8,767 bases of DNA from an uncultured Eubacteriales bacterium (GTDB taxonomy: Bacteria; Bacillota; Clostridia; Monoglobales; UMGS1388): contig URVP01000054.1 in NCBI GenBank assembly GCA_900551345.1, positions 1 through 8,767 on the forward strand, read 5' to 3'. The notes under the pieces are model-generated. The model was not told the DNA's origin, did not search any database, and saw nothing but the letters and a program-made list of their open reading frames with translations. The position numbers and the translations under genes were made by a program. Below are positions 1 through 6,606 of this stretch, one piece after another (within the stretch, counting starts at the first letter, position 1; each line of letters begins with the position of its first letter).

Positions 1-55
1 TACATTAAAGACAAAAGCTAAGGATTTGGACAAATATGCAAGAGAAAGTGCACAG
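1..55. repeat. 55-base exact direct repeat, copy 1 (partial hdrB copy at window edge)
   Basis: Bases 1-55 match bases 173-227 without a mismatch; the first difference is base 56 (a) against base 228 (g). The match starts at the very first base of the window. The copied stretch corresponds to hdrB codons 10-27. Read on in the hdrB frame, the sequence after base 55 stays open to a TAA at 143-145 but no longer resembles HdrB, so this is not a second hdrB gene. It is either a real partial duplication or an assembly or chimera artefact. Confidence 0.9.
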
Positions 56-129
56 AAGCCTGCGTTGAGTTGGGATTCCTTACTGCTGAAAAATTTGACG
101 AAGTATTCCATCCCGAACAGATGGTATGA
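56..129 (+). pseudogene. 3' end of a fumarase/aspartase-family lyase gene (5' part absent)
   Basis: The frame ending at TGA 127-129 reads EACVELGFLTAEKFDEVFH followed by PEQMV. This resembles the C-terminus of class II fumarases and aspartases, which usually end in a motif of the type G-[YF]-L-T-x-E-x-F-D-x-x-x-x-P-x-x-M. The same frame has a stop at 19-21 and no lyase-like sequence before about base 55, so the gene body is missing here: it is cut by the junction with the 55-base repeat. Whether the genomic gene is broken or only this sequence is cannot be told from the window. Class II fumarase (malate to fumarate) fits best, but an aspartate ammonia-lyase would also form fumarate. The stop lies 17 bases before the hdrB start, so the lyase probably belongs to the same operon and would supply substrate to the fumarate reductase encoded at its end. 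The assignment rests on about 24 residues. Confidence 0.55.
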
Positions 130-131
130 TT

Positions 132-136
132 GGAGG
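132..136 (+). promoter_or_regulatory. Ribosome binding site that sets the hdrB start
   Basis: GGAGG at 132-136 lies 10 bases before ATG 147. It lies downstream of the other in-frame ATG at 126, which has no Shine-Dalgarno site before it. This supports ATG 147, giving a protein that begins MKVSYFPGCT, as HdrB proteins usually do. Confidence 0.8.
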
Positions 137-146
137 AAAATATAAA

Positions 147-938
147 ATGAAGGTATCGTATTTTCCCGGCTGTACATTAAAGACAAAAGCTAAGGATTTG
201 GACAAATATGCAAGAGAAAGTGCACAGGTGCTCGGTGTTTCTTTAGAAGAAATCGAAAACTGGCAGTGCTGCGGAGGCGTGTTTACTACCGCCCGTAACG
301 AAGCTGCAACAAAGCTTTCATCTGTCAGAGCGCTGGTAGATGCACAGAAAAATAATCAGCCTCTTGTAACTGTATGTTCTGCATGTCACAATGTAATAAA
401 GCAGACAAATCATGCAATGCAGACAGATAAAGAGTTTGCTTTTAAGGTTAATAACTATCTTGCACCTGATATGTCTTATGACGGCTCAGCCAAAGTCCTT
501 CACTATCTTGAACTTTTGCGTGATGTAGTCGGTTATGACAAGGTAAAGGAAAAGGTTGTAAAACCTTTGGAGGGTAAAAAAATAGCGGCATATTACGGCT
601 GCCTTTTACTTCGTCCAAACAGCGTAATGGCCATGGACGACCCTGAAAATCCTTCTATAATGGAGGATTTAATAAGAGCACTGGGAGCAGATCCTGTTGT
701 ATACCCCTACAGAAATGAATGCTGCGGAGGTTATATAACACTCGAAAATCCCGAATCGGCAAAGATGAGAAGCATGAAGGTTACTCAAAGTGCTTCAAAT
801 CATGACGCAGATATGATTGTGACAGCCTGTCCTCTGTGCAAATACAATCTTGAGAAAAACGGCAATTCAATTCCTGTTGTATACTTTACCGAACTGCTTG
901 CCGAAGCTTTTGGCATAAAGGAGGATAACAATGAATAA
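147..938 (+). CDS. hdrB: Heterodisulfide reductase subunit B-like protein (HdrB, two CCG domains)
   Basis: This 263-residue protein is the catalytic-type subunit of HdrABC. In methanogens HdrB uses two non-cubane [4Fe-4S] clusters to split the CoM-S-S-CoB disulfide; in bacteria its partner is another disulfide or redox protein. Both cysteine-rich CCG motifs are intact: C9, C41-C42, C77, C80 in the first half, and C152, C192-C193, C228, C231 in the second. There is no signal peptide or membrane segment, so it should act in the cytoplasm, and the length is complete for the family. ATG 147 is chosen over ATG 126 because of the GGAGG at 132-136 and the typical N-terminus. The stop overlaps the hdrC start by 8 bases (ATGAATAA), suggesting translational coupling. 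Identity as an HdrB-family protein is secure; its substrate is not. Fumarate reductase genes in the same operon suggest that it may pass electrons to FrdB rather than to a free disulfide, which is inference. Confidence 0.93.
   Translation: MKVSYFPGCTLKTKAKDLDKYARESAQVLGVSLEEIENWQCCGGVFTTARNEAATKLSSVRALVDAQKNNQPLVTVCSACHNVIKQTNHAMQTDKEFAFKVNNYLAPDMSYDGSAKVLHYLELLRDVVGYDKVKEKVVKPLEGKKIAAYYGCLLLRPNSVMAMDDPENPSIMEDLIRALGADPVVYPYRNECCGGYITLENPESAKMRSMKVTQSASNHDADMIVTACPLCKYNLEKNGNSIPVVYFTELLAEAFGIKEDNNE
173..227. repeat. 55-base exact direct repeat, copy 2 (native copy inside hdrB)
   Basis: This is the in-frame copy within hdrB, from the last base of codon 9 through codon 27, and is identical to bases 1-55. 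It lies in an intact, family-typical reading frame, so it is the original and the copy at the window edge is the displaced one. The offset between the copies is 172 bases. Confidence 0.9.
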
Positions 939-1323
939 GGAGTATGAAAATCTGCAAAAAGAGATTATCCGTGCCAGCGGTGTAAACCCAAAAAAGTGTA
1001 TGCGCTGCGGTAAGTGCTCGGCTACATGTCCGGCATATGATCAGATGGAGTATCATCCCCATCAGTTTGTATATATGGTTGAATCAGGTGATTTAAAACC
1101 TCTTTTGGATTCAAAATCTCTTTATCAATGCCTGTCATGCTTTGCTTGCATTGACAGATGCCCCAGAGGAGTTGAACCTGCTAAGCTTGTAGAGGCTGTT
1201 CGTCTTGCGGTTATACGCAAACAGGGTGCAAATCATCTGAAGGCTGATGATATTCCAAATCTTCTGGATGAGGATTTGCCTCAGCAGGCAATAGTAAGTG
1301 CATTCAGAAAGTACACTAAGTAA
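931..1323 (+). CDS. hdrC: Heterodisulfide reductase subunit C-like ferredoxin (HdrC)
   Basis: A 130-residue small iron-sulfur protein that in HdrABC complexes relays electrons between HdrA and the non-cubane clusters of HdrB. It has two [4Fe-4S] motifs of the C-x2-C-x2-C-x3-C-P type: C23, C26, C29, C33 (CMRCGKCSATCP) and C67, C70, C73, C77 (CLSCFACIDRCP). The spacing of about 34 residues between motifs, with a helical linker, is typical of HdrC. There is no membrane segment, so it is the soluble form rather than an HdrE-associated one. The start is ATG 931, six bases after AAGGAGG at 918-924, and overlaps the end of hdrB by 8 bases. The stop is followed 15 bases later by hdrA. Other two-cluster ferredoxins share these motifs, but position between hdrB and hdrA makes HdrC the clear choice. 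Confidence 0.93.
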   Translation: MNKEYENLQKEIIRASGVNPKKCMRCGKCSATCPAYDQMEYHPHQFVYMVESGDLKPLLDSKSLYQCLSCFACIDRCPRGVEPAKLVEAVRLAVIRKQGANHLKADDIPNLLDEDLPQQAIVSAFRKYTK

Positions 1324-1338
1324 GGAGGAAAGGGCAAA

Positions 1339-3333
1339 ATGCAAAGAGTAGGCGTTTTCGTGTGCTGGTGCGGAAGTAACATTGCCGGCACAGTGGATGT
1401 ACAGGCAGTATCTGATGCTCTTAAAAATGAGCCCGGTGTTGTCTTTTCCACAAATTATCAGTATATGTGTTCCCAGGCGGGACAGGACATTATAAAAAAT
1501 GCTATCGCTGAGCATAAGCTTACGGGAATTGTTGTTTGTTCATGTTCTCCAAGAATGCATGAAGCAACATTCCGTAAAACTGCGGCAGCCGCAGGTCTTA
1601 ATCCATATATGGTTGAGATTGCCAACATCCGTGAGCAGTGCTCATGGGTACATAAGGATATGCCCATCGGAACAGAAAAGGCTATTATCCTGGGCAAGGC
1701 AGCAATAGCAAAGGTTAATTTAAATGCTCCGCTCACTCCGGGTGAAAGTCCGGTAACCAAAAGAGCTCTTGTAATCGGCGGAGGTATAGCAGGTATCCAA
1801 ACTGCACTTGATATTGCAGAAGCAGGATTCCCCGTTGATATAGTTGAAACAAAGCCCACAATCGGTGGAAAAATGTCACAGCTTGATAAGACATTCCCCA
1901 CTCTTGACTGTGCTGCTTGTATTCTTACACCCAAAATGGTTGATGTAGCTCAGAATGAGAATATACGAATCTTCTCATACAGCGAAGTTACAGAGGTAAA
2001 CGGCTTTGTGGGTAACTTTGATGTTAAAATCAAAAAGAGAGCCCGTTATGTAAAAGAGGATGTTTGTACCGGCTGCGGTTTGTGTACCGAAAAGTGTCCT
2101 CAGAAAAAAGTTCCCAATGAATTTAATCTGGGCATGGATAACCGCCGTGCAATCTATATTCCTTTTGCACAGGCAGTTCCCAAGGTTGCTACCATCGATC
2201 CCGATCATTGTAATATGCTCAAAAACGGCAAATGCGGCGTATGTGCCAAGGTATGTACCGCAGGTGCTATTGATTATACTCAGAAGGATGAAATTATCGA
2301 AGAAAAATACGGCGCAATCGTTGCCGCTACAGGATATAACCCCATCAGCATGGACAAGTTTGATGAGTTTGCTTACAACCAGTCAAAGGATGTAATTACA
2401 TCTCTCGAATTTGAAAGGCTTACCAATGCTGCCGGTCCTACAGCCGGAAAACTTTTAAGACCGTCTGACGGAAAGCATCCTCATACTATAGTTTTTGTTC
2501 AGTGCGTAGGTTCCCGTTGTTCTGCATGTGCTGAGAAAGGCAAGGAATACTGTTCAAAAATCTGTTGTATGTATACAGCAAAGCATGCTATGCTTACCAG
2601 AGATAAATACCCGGATACAGAAGTATATGTATTCTATATTGATGTTCGTACTCCCGGTAAGAGCTTTGATGAATTCTATCGCCGTGCGGTGGAAGAGTAT
2701 GATGTACATTATATAAAAGGTATGGTAGGTAAAGTTTCACCCGAGGGTGACAAGCTTATGGTTCAGGCGTCTGATCTGCTTGCTAATAAGCAGCTTCATA
2801 TAGAGGCGGATCTTGTTGTACTTGCTGCGGCAATAGAACCTGACAAATCTGCCCGTCCTCTTGCAACAATGCTTACTGCAAGTATGGATACAAATGACTT
2901 CTTTACAGAAGCTCACCCCAAACTTCGTCCTGTAGAAAGCCCCACCGCAGGCGTGTTCCTTTCAGGTGCCTGTCAGGGACCTAAAGACATTCCTGAAACG
3001 GTTTCTCAGGCAAGTGCCGCTGCCGCTAAGGTTATCGGTCTTCTTGCAAAGGATAAGCTTACAGGTAATCCTTGTATTGCTCATTCGGACGAACTTATGT
3101 GTAACGGATGTTCATCTTGTGAAAGAGTATGTCCTTACGGTGCAATCACTTATGTTGATAAGGAATTCCGTATGCCGGACAGAACAACAGCTATAAGGCG
3201 TGTTGCCAGCGTTAACGAAGCTGTTTGTCAAGGATGCGGAGCCTGCACGGTTGCATGCCCGTCCGGTGCAATGAATCTTAAAGGATTTGCAAGCGAACAA
3301 ATTATAGCGGAGGTGGATGCAATATGCAAGTAA
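1339..3333 (+). CDS. hdrA: Heterodisulfide reductase subunit A-like flavoprotein (HdrA)
   Basis: This 664-residue protein is the FAD- and iron-sulfur-bearing core of HdrABC; in characterised complexes its flavin is the electron-bifurcation site. Domains in order: an N-terminal cysteine-containing domain (C9, C11, C44, C67, C69); an FAD-binding Rossmann fold with GGGIAG at 147-152; the HdrA signature around 190-199 (DCAACILTPK); an inserted ferredoxin domain with C243, C246, C249, C253 and C291, C299, C302, C306; the rest of the thioredoxin-reductase-like fold with a cysteine-rich patch (C389, C394, C397, C405, C409, C410); and a C-terminal ferredoxin with C588, C591, C594, C598 and C630, C633, C636, C640. 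It is full length for a single HdrA with both ferredoxin domains. The start at ATG 1339 has AAGGAGGA at 1322-1329. The stop overlaps flxD by 10 bases, fitting the known contact of MvhD/FlxD with HdrA. Bifurcation in this organism is inferred from the family. Confidence 0.95.
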   Translation: MQRVGVFVCWCGSNIAGTVDVQAVSDALKNEPGVVFSTNYQYMCSQAGQDIIKNAIAEHKLTGIVVCSCSPRMHEATFRKTAAAAGLNPYMVEIANIREQCSWVHKDMPIGTEKAIILGKAAIAKVNLNAPLTPGESPVTKRALVIGGGIAGIQTALDIAEAGFPVDIVETKPTIGGKMSQLDKTFPTLDCAACILTPKMVDVAQNENIRIFSYSEVTEVNGFVGNFDVKIKKRARYVKEDVCTGCGLCTEKCPQKKVPNEFNLGMDNRRAIYIPFAQAVPKVATIDPDHCNMLKNGKCGVCAKVCTAGAIDYTQKDEIIEEKYGAIVAATGYNPISMDKFDEFAYNQSKDVITSLEFERLTNAAGPTAGKLLRPSDGKHPHTIVFVQCVGSRCSACAEKGKEYCSKICCMYTAKHAMLTRDKYPDTEVYVFYIDVRTPGKSFDEFYRRAVEEYDVHYIKGMVGKVSPEGDKLMVQASDLLANKQLHIEADLVVLAAAIEPDKSARPLATMLTASMDTNDFFTEAHPKLRPVESPTAGVFLSGACQGPKDIPETVSQASAAAAKVIGLLAKDKLTGNPCIAHSDELMCNGCSSCERVCPYGAITYVDKEFRMPDRTTAIRRVASVNEAVCQGCGACTVACPSGAMNLKGFASEQIIAEVDAICK

Positions 3334-3761
3334 ACGGTGAATATAAACCTTTAATTGTGGCATTTTGCTGCAACTGGTGTTCTTATGCAGGCGCAGACCT
3401 TGCGGGTAACAATCGTCTTAGCTATCCCGAAAATGTTAAAATAATCCGTGTTCCATGTTCCTGTCGAGTAAACCCCATGTTTATTCTGAGAGCTTTCCAG
3501 CGTGGTGCAGACGGTGTTATTATTTGCGGATGCCACCCCGGAGATTGCCACTATACATCAGGTAACTATTTCACAAGAAGAAGAATGGCACTGCTGTTTT
3601 CAATGCTTAACTATCTGGGCATTGAAAAGGAGCGTACCCGTGTAGAATGGGTATCGGCAGCAGAAGGCGCAAAGTTTTCGGCAACCATGAATGAATTTAC
3701 CGAAGCAGTCGCCGCACTTGGAGAAAATAAGAGACTGGAGGATTTGCGATGCAAAAGATAA
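3324..3761 (+). CDS. flxD: FlxD / MvhD-like [2Fe-2S] subunit
   Basis: A 145-residue member of the MvhD (FrhD-like delta) family, which connects an electron-input module to HdrA. In methanogens the donor is the MvhAG hydrogenase; in FlxABCD-HdrABC bacteria it is the NADH-oxidising Flx module. Family landmarks are clear: FCCNWCSYAGAD at residues 14-25, VPCSCRVNP at 43-51, and GCHPGDCHYTSGN at 69-81, giving the likely cluster cysteines C15/C16, C19, C45, C70 and C75. The segment C45-S46-C47-R48 carries an additional cysteine where I recall glycine in most relatives (see findings). There are no hydrogenase genes in the window, so the Flx role fits better than an Mvh role. The start at ATG 3324 has GGAGG at 3309-3313 and overlaps hdrA by 10 bases; the end overlaps flxC by 13 bases. 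Confidence 0.92.
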   Translation: MQVNGEYKPLIVAFCCNWCSYAGADLAGNNRLSYPENVKIIRVPCSCRVNPMFILRAFQRGADGVIICGCHPGDCHYTSGNYFTRRRMALLFSMLNYLGIEKERTRVEWVSAAEGAKFSATMNEFTEAVAALGENKRLEDLRCKR

Positions 3762-4747
3762 CAAGAGAAACGCTGATTGAAAAGGCTGCGGCATTGCTTG
3801 AAAACGGTACTGTTAATCGGGTGCTGGGCTGGAAAAAAGGCGAATTTTCGTATGATATAACCCCCGCTCTTTTTAATGATATTGAAGAAATGAAAAAAGA
3901 TTTTGTTTTCGACGATTTCTGCGGAGCAAATTTCTCAAAATATCTTGTTTCACAAACTCGCAAAGACGAGGGTAAAGTTTTGGTTTTCCTTAAACCCTGT
4001 GACACATACAGTTTTAACCAGCTTTTAACTGAACATCGTTTCGACAGAGAAAAGGTGTATGCTGTGGGTATTCCCTGCAACGGCATGGCAGATGCCGAAA
4101 AGCTTAAGGCTTTGGCAGGTGACGGTATTATCAGTATATCTTCAGAGGGTGATTCTCTCAAGGTTTCAACCCTTTATGACGGAGATAAAACCATTGCTTT
4201 AAATGATGTACTTGCAGAAAGATGTATAAATTGCAAGAGTAAAAAACATGTTGCTTATGATGAGCTTATGGGAGAAGAGGGCGAAGTGCTTGATTCTGCC
4301 CGCTTTGACGAAGTGGAAAAGCTTGAAAAGATGACCGAAGATGAAAGATATGCTTTCTGGCAGAATGAGCTGTCACGCTGCATAAGATGTAATGCATGCC
4401 GTGATGTATGTCCTGCCTGCACTTGTGAAAAGTGCGTTTTCAACAATCCTGATTCAGGCGTCGAAAACAAGGCTGTATCTGACAGCTTTGAAGAAAAAAT
4501 GTTCCACATCATCCGTGCTTTCCATGTTGCCGGACGCTGTACGGACTGCGGCGAGTGTTCTCGCGTATGTCCTCAGAACATTCCTCTTCACCTGCTTAAC
4601 AGAAAGTTCATTAAGGATATTAACAGTTTCTACGGCGAATATCAGGCAGGGGCAGAGGTAGGCAGCCGTGCTCCGCTTGTGGATTATACCACAGAAGATA
4701 TAGAGCCGGGTCAGGCACTGGAGAAGGGAGAGTCGGACAATGCGTAA
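3749..4747 (+). CDS. flxC: FlxC-like iron-sulfur protein (FrhB-like N-terminus, two [4Fe-4S] motifs)
   Basis: A 332-residue soluble iron-sulfur protein, probably an electron-transfer subunit between FlxB/FlxA and FlxD-HdrA. The first ~165 residues resemble the FrhB/FdhB-type fold of F420 hydrogenase beta subunits, with LKPCD around C84, IPC at C110 and CINC at C159-C162. Then come C211, C214, C217, C221 (CIRCNACRDVCP), directly followed by three more cysteines (C224, C226, C229), and a second motif C264, C267, C270, C274 (CTDCGECSRVCP). The last ~50 residues are acidic and carry no motif. No Rossmann flavin or NAD motif is visible. The start at ATG 3749 has GGAGG at 3737-3741 and overlaps flxD by 13 bases; the end overlaps flxB by 8 bases. 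The symbol follows the D-C-B-A gene order, the mirror of the flxABCD naming. Membership in the Flx module is well supported; which of the two iron-sulfur genes is B and which is C is less certain. Confidence 0.82.
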   Translation: MQKITRETLIEKAAALLENGTVNRVLGWKKGEFSYDITPALFNDIEEMKKDFVFDDFCGANFSKYLVSQTRKDEGKVLVFLKPCDTYSFNQLLTEHRFDREKVYAVGIPCNGMADAEKLKALAGDGIISISSEGDSLKVSTLYDGDKTIALNDVLAERCINCKSKKHVAYDELMGEEGEVLDSARFDEVEKLEKMTEDERYAFWQNELSRCIRCNACRDVCPACTCEKCVFNNPDSGVENKAVSDSFEEKMFHIIRAFHVAGRCTDCGECSRVCPQNIPLHLLNRKFIKDINSFYGEYQAGAEVGSRAPLVDYTTEDIEPGQALEKGESDNA

Positions 4748-5765
4748 ATGTTCACTTAATTCTTTGGATGCGGTTTTTGAAAAGATTGCTCAGTCACAAA
4801 AGCTGTATCTTCCCGTTGATGATAAAAACGGTGCTGCATATAAAGAATGGGAAAAAGGCGTTTGTATGAGCAGTCAGCTCAATACTGTACGCAGTCCCAA
4901 AGACTTTTTCTTCCCTCAGTCCGAAAACCTTATGGAATTTAAAACAAGCGGTAAGGAAATTGAAATTATCGATATAAGAGAAGAAAAAGAAGATTTCGTT
5001 GTTTTTGGTGTAAGAGGCTGTGATGTTAAAAGCTTCGAGGTTCTTGACAGGGTGTTTTTAAATGATTCTCCCGACAGTTATTATGCTAACAGACGCCAAC
5101 ACGGAACCATCGTTTCCATGGCTTGTACAAGACCGATTGAAACTTGCTTCTGTCAGACTTTTGATATTGATGCATCAAATCCCGGCGGTGACATAACCTG
5201 CTGGAAAACAGACAGCGAGGTATATTTTAGTGCTAACACCGAAAAGGGTGAGGCTCTGCTTTCACAGCTTGAGTCCGTTACGCAGGAGTGCGATGATGCA
5301 GCTGTAAAGGCACAGCAGAAGCAGACTGCCGAGATAATGAAAAAACTTCCTCTTGCTGACCTTAAGGCAGATAAATTCGGAGCAGGAACAACTGATAAAT
5401 ATTTCAATGCTCCCGAATGGAAAGAACTTTCCCAGTCATGTCTGGGATGCGGCACATGTACATTTGTTTGTCCCACATGTCAGTGTTATGATATTAAAGA
5501 CTTTAAAACGGGCAAAGGTGTAATTCGTTTCCGCTGTTGGGATTCATGTATGTATTCGGAATTTACAAAAATGTCTGCCGGTCAGCCCAGACTTACACAG
5601 CTTGAGCGTTTCCGTCAGCGTTTTATGCATAAGCTTGTATATTATCCCGAAAACAATGACGGCTTATTCAGCTGCGTAGGCTGCGGAAGATGTCTTGCAA
5701 AATGCCCCATATCAATGAATATCGTAAAAGTAATGAAAACGCTTGGAGGGAAAGACGATGAGTAA
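4740..5765 (+). CDS. flxB: FlxB-like protein (sulfhydrogenase beta / AsrA family, two [4Fe-4S])
   Basis: A 341-residue protein of the family that includes sulfhydrogenase subunit beta and anaerobic sulfite reductase subunit A. These proteins pass electrons between a FAD/NAD(P)H subunit (here FlxA) and the rest of the complex. Family motifs are RSPKDFFFPQSE (51-62), VRGCDVKSFEVLDRVFL (91-107), CTRP...TCFC (129-138), C234, C237, C240, C244 (CLGCGTCTFVCP), WDSCMYSEFT (267-276), RFRQRFMHKLVYYPEN (290-305), and C312, C315, C318, C322 (CVGCGRCLAKCP). Full length for the family; no signal or membrane segment. The stop of flxC lies inside its start (ATGCGTAA at 4740-4747), with AAGGGAG at 4724-4730 as ribosome binding site. 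The end overlaps flxA by 8 bases. Pairing with an SH-gamma-like gene is the normal arrangement and supports the call. A hydrogenase or sulfite reductase role is unlikely because no catalytic subunit of either type is present in the window. Confidence 0.9.
   Translation: MRKCSLNSLDAVFEKIAQSQKLYLPVDDKNGAAYKEWEKGVCMSSQLNTVRSPKDFFFPQSENLMEFKTSGKEIEIIDIREEKEDFVVFGVRGCDVKSFEVLDRVFLNDSPDSYYANRRQHGTIVSMACTRPIETCFCQTFDIDASNPGGDITCWKTDSEVYFSANTEKGEALLSQLESVTQECDDAAVKAQQKQTAEIMKKLPLADLKADKFGAGTTDKYFNAPEWKELSQSCLGCGTCTFVCPTCQCYDIKDFKTGKGVIRFRCWDSCMYSEFTKMSAGQPRLTQLERFRQRFMHKLVYYPENNDGLFSCVGCGRCLAKCPISMNIVKVMKTLGGKDDE
5745..5750 (+). promoter_or_regulatory. Ribosome binding site that sets the flxA start
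   Basis: GGAGGG at 5745-5750 lies 7 bases before ATG 5758. A longer frame opens at TTG 5743, but that codon overlaps the Shine-Dalgarno site itself and would give a protein starting with the translated binding site. ATG 5758 is therefore the supported start. Confidence 0.85.
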
Positions 5766-6591
5766 TCGAGAAGAAATGTTAATTCCTAAAATCGGCGTAA
5801 TAACGGATATCCGCATTGACACACCTGATGTTAAAACTTTCAGAGTGGTTACTCCCGACGGAGTAAAGCCCTTTGAACACAAACCCGGTCAGTGTGCAAT
5901 GCTTTCAATCCCCGGTGTAGGCGAAGCAATGTTTTCAATCACATCTTCCCCCACAAATACAGAATTTATGGAATTTTCAATTAAGAAATGCGGCTGCGTT
6001 ACCGAGTGGCTGCATCAGGCAGAAGTTGGTCAGCAAATAACCGTAAGAGGACCTTACGGTAAACCGTTCCCGGTTGACGATGAGTTCCAGGGACAGAACC
6101 TGCTCTTTATCGCCGGAGGTATCGGTCTTGCACCTCTGCGTTCAGTAATCAACTATTGCCGCCATTATAAAGATCGTTACGGTAAAATCGATGTTGTATA
6201 CGGTTCCAGAAGCATGGACGACCTTGTTGATTATAAAGAGATTATAGATGAGTGGATGCATGACGAAAATGTTAATGTTCATCTTACCATCGACCGTGAA
6301 CAGGAGGGTTGGGACGGTCATGTAGGCTTCGTTCCCAACTATGTAAAGGAGCTTGGCTTTGATACAAACAAGACTGCCATTGTCTGCGGACCTCCAATCA
6401 TGATAAAATTCACCTTGGAGGGTCTTACCTCACTGGGCTTTGAAAAAAATCAGGTTTATACAACTATGGAGCTTCGTATGAAGTGCGGTATCGGCAAATG
6501 CGGAAGATGCAATATCGGCTCTAAATATGTATGTAAAGACGGACCCGTATTCCGTTTTGATGAGCTTGATGAACTGCCGGACGAATATTGA
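5758..6591 (+). CDS. flxA: FlxA-like FAD/NAD(P)H-binding oxidoreductase with [2Fe-2S] site
   Basis: A 277-residue protein of the ferredoxin-NADP reductase superfamily, close to sulfhydrogenase gamma and PyrK-type subunits. It is the likely site where NAD(P)H is oxidised and electrons enter the Flx-Hdr complex. The FAD-binding barrel occupies about residues 10-105 (MFSITSSP at 58-65, RGPYG at 97-101), and the pyridine-nucleotide domain about 113-235, with AGGIGLAPLRS at 119-129 and CGPP at 210-213. A C-terminal cysteine motif C243, C248, C251, C259 (within MKCGIGKCGRCNIG and YVCKDGP) is the [2Fe-2S] site of the family. Start ATG 5758 is set by GGAGGG and overlaps the flxB stop (ATGAGTAA). The gene ends in tandem stops TGA-TAA (6589-6594), the TAA running into the frdB ribosome binding site. 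NADH rather than NADPH is assumed from characterised Flx; the sequence alone does not decide it. Confidence 0.93.
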   Translation: MSNREEMLIPKIGVITDIRIDTPDVKTFRVVTPDGVKPFEHKPGQCAMLSIPGVGEAMFSITSSPTNTEFMEFSIKKCGCVTEWLHQAEVGQQITVRGPYGKPFPVDDEFQGQNLLFIAGGIGLAPLRSVINYCRHYKDRYGKIDVVYGSRSMDDLVDYKEIIDEWMHDENVNVHLTIDREQEGWDGHVGFVPNYVKELGFDTNKTAIVCGPPIMIKFTLEGLTSLGFEKNQVYTTMELRMKCGIGKCGRCNIGSKYVCKDGPVFRFDELDELPDEY

Positions 6592-6606
6592 TAAGGAGGA
6601 AAAGTC

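Noticed and set aside
1..145. A second, frameshifted or truncated hdrB at the left edge
   Set aside because: Only 55 bases match hdrB; beyond base 55 the hdrB frame gives no HdrB-like sequence, while another frame gives a lyase C-terminus.
126..146. Upstream ATG 126 as the hdrB start, adding MIGGKYK and overlapping the lyase stop as ATGA
   Set aside because: No Shine-Dalgarno site precedes it; GGAGG lies between it and ATG 147, and HdrB proteins normally begin just before the FPGC motif.
1324..1338. Possible internal promoter or terminator in the widest gaps between genes (also 6592-6606 and 7282-7297)
   Set aside because: Each gap is only 15-16 bases and is mostly taken up by a Shine-Dalgarno site and spacer; no hairpin or -35/-10 pair fits.
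1458..1934. 158-codon open frame on the minus strand
   Set aside because: It is antisense to the conserved N-terminal and FAD domains of hdrA, with no plausible ribosome binding context or family motif.
3697..4161. 154-codon minus-strand frame across the flxD/flxC junction
   Set aside because: It opposes two well-supported genes and shows no family motif, so it is taken as a shadow.
5743..5757. TTG 5743 as the flxA start
   Set aside because: The added codons are the translated Shine-Dalgarno region; ATG 5758 has ideal spacing and the usual 8-base overlap with flxB.
3324..6591. Reading the Flx genes as a hydrogenase or sulfite reductase operon, because of SH-beta/AsrA, SH-gamma and MvhD similarity
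   Set aside because: No NiFe or FeFe hydrogenase large subunit and no siroheme sulfite reductase subunit is present; the set with hdrBCA matches the FlxABCD-HdrABC pattern.
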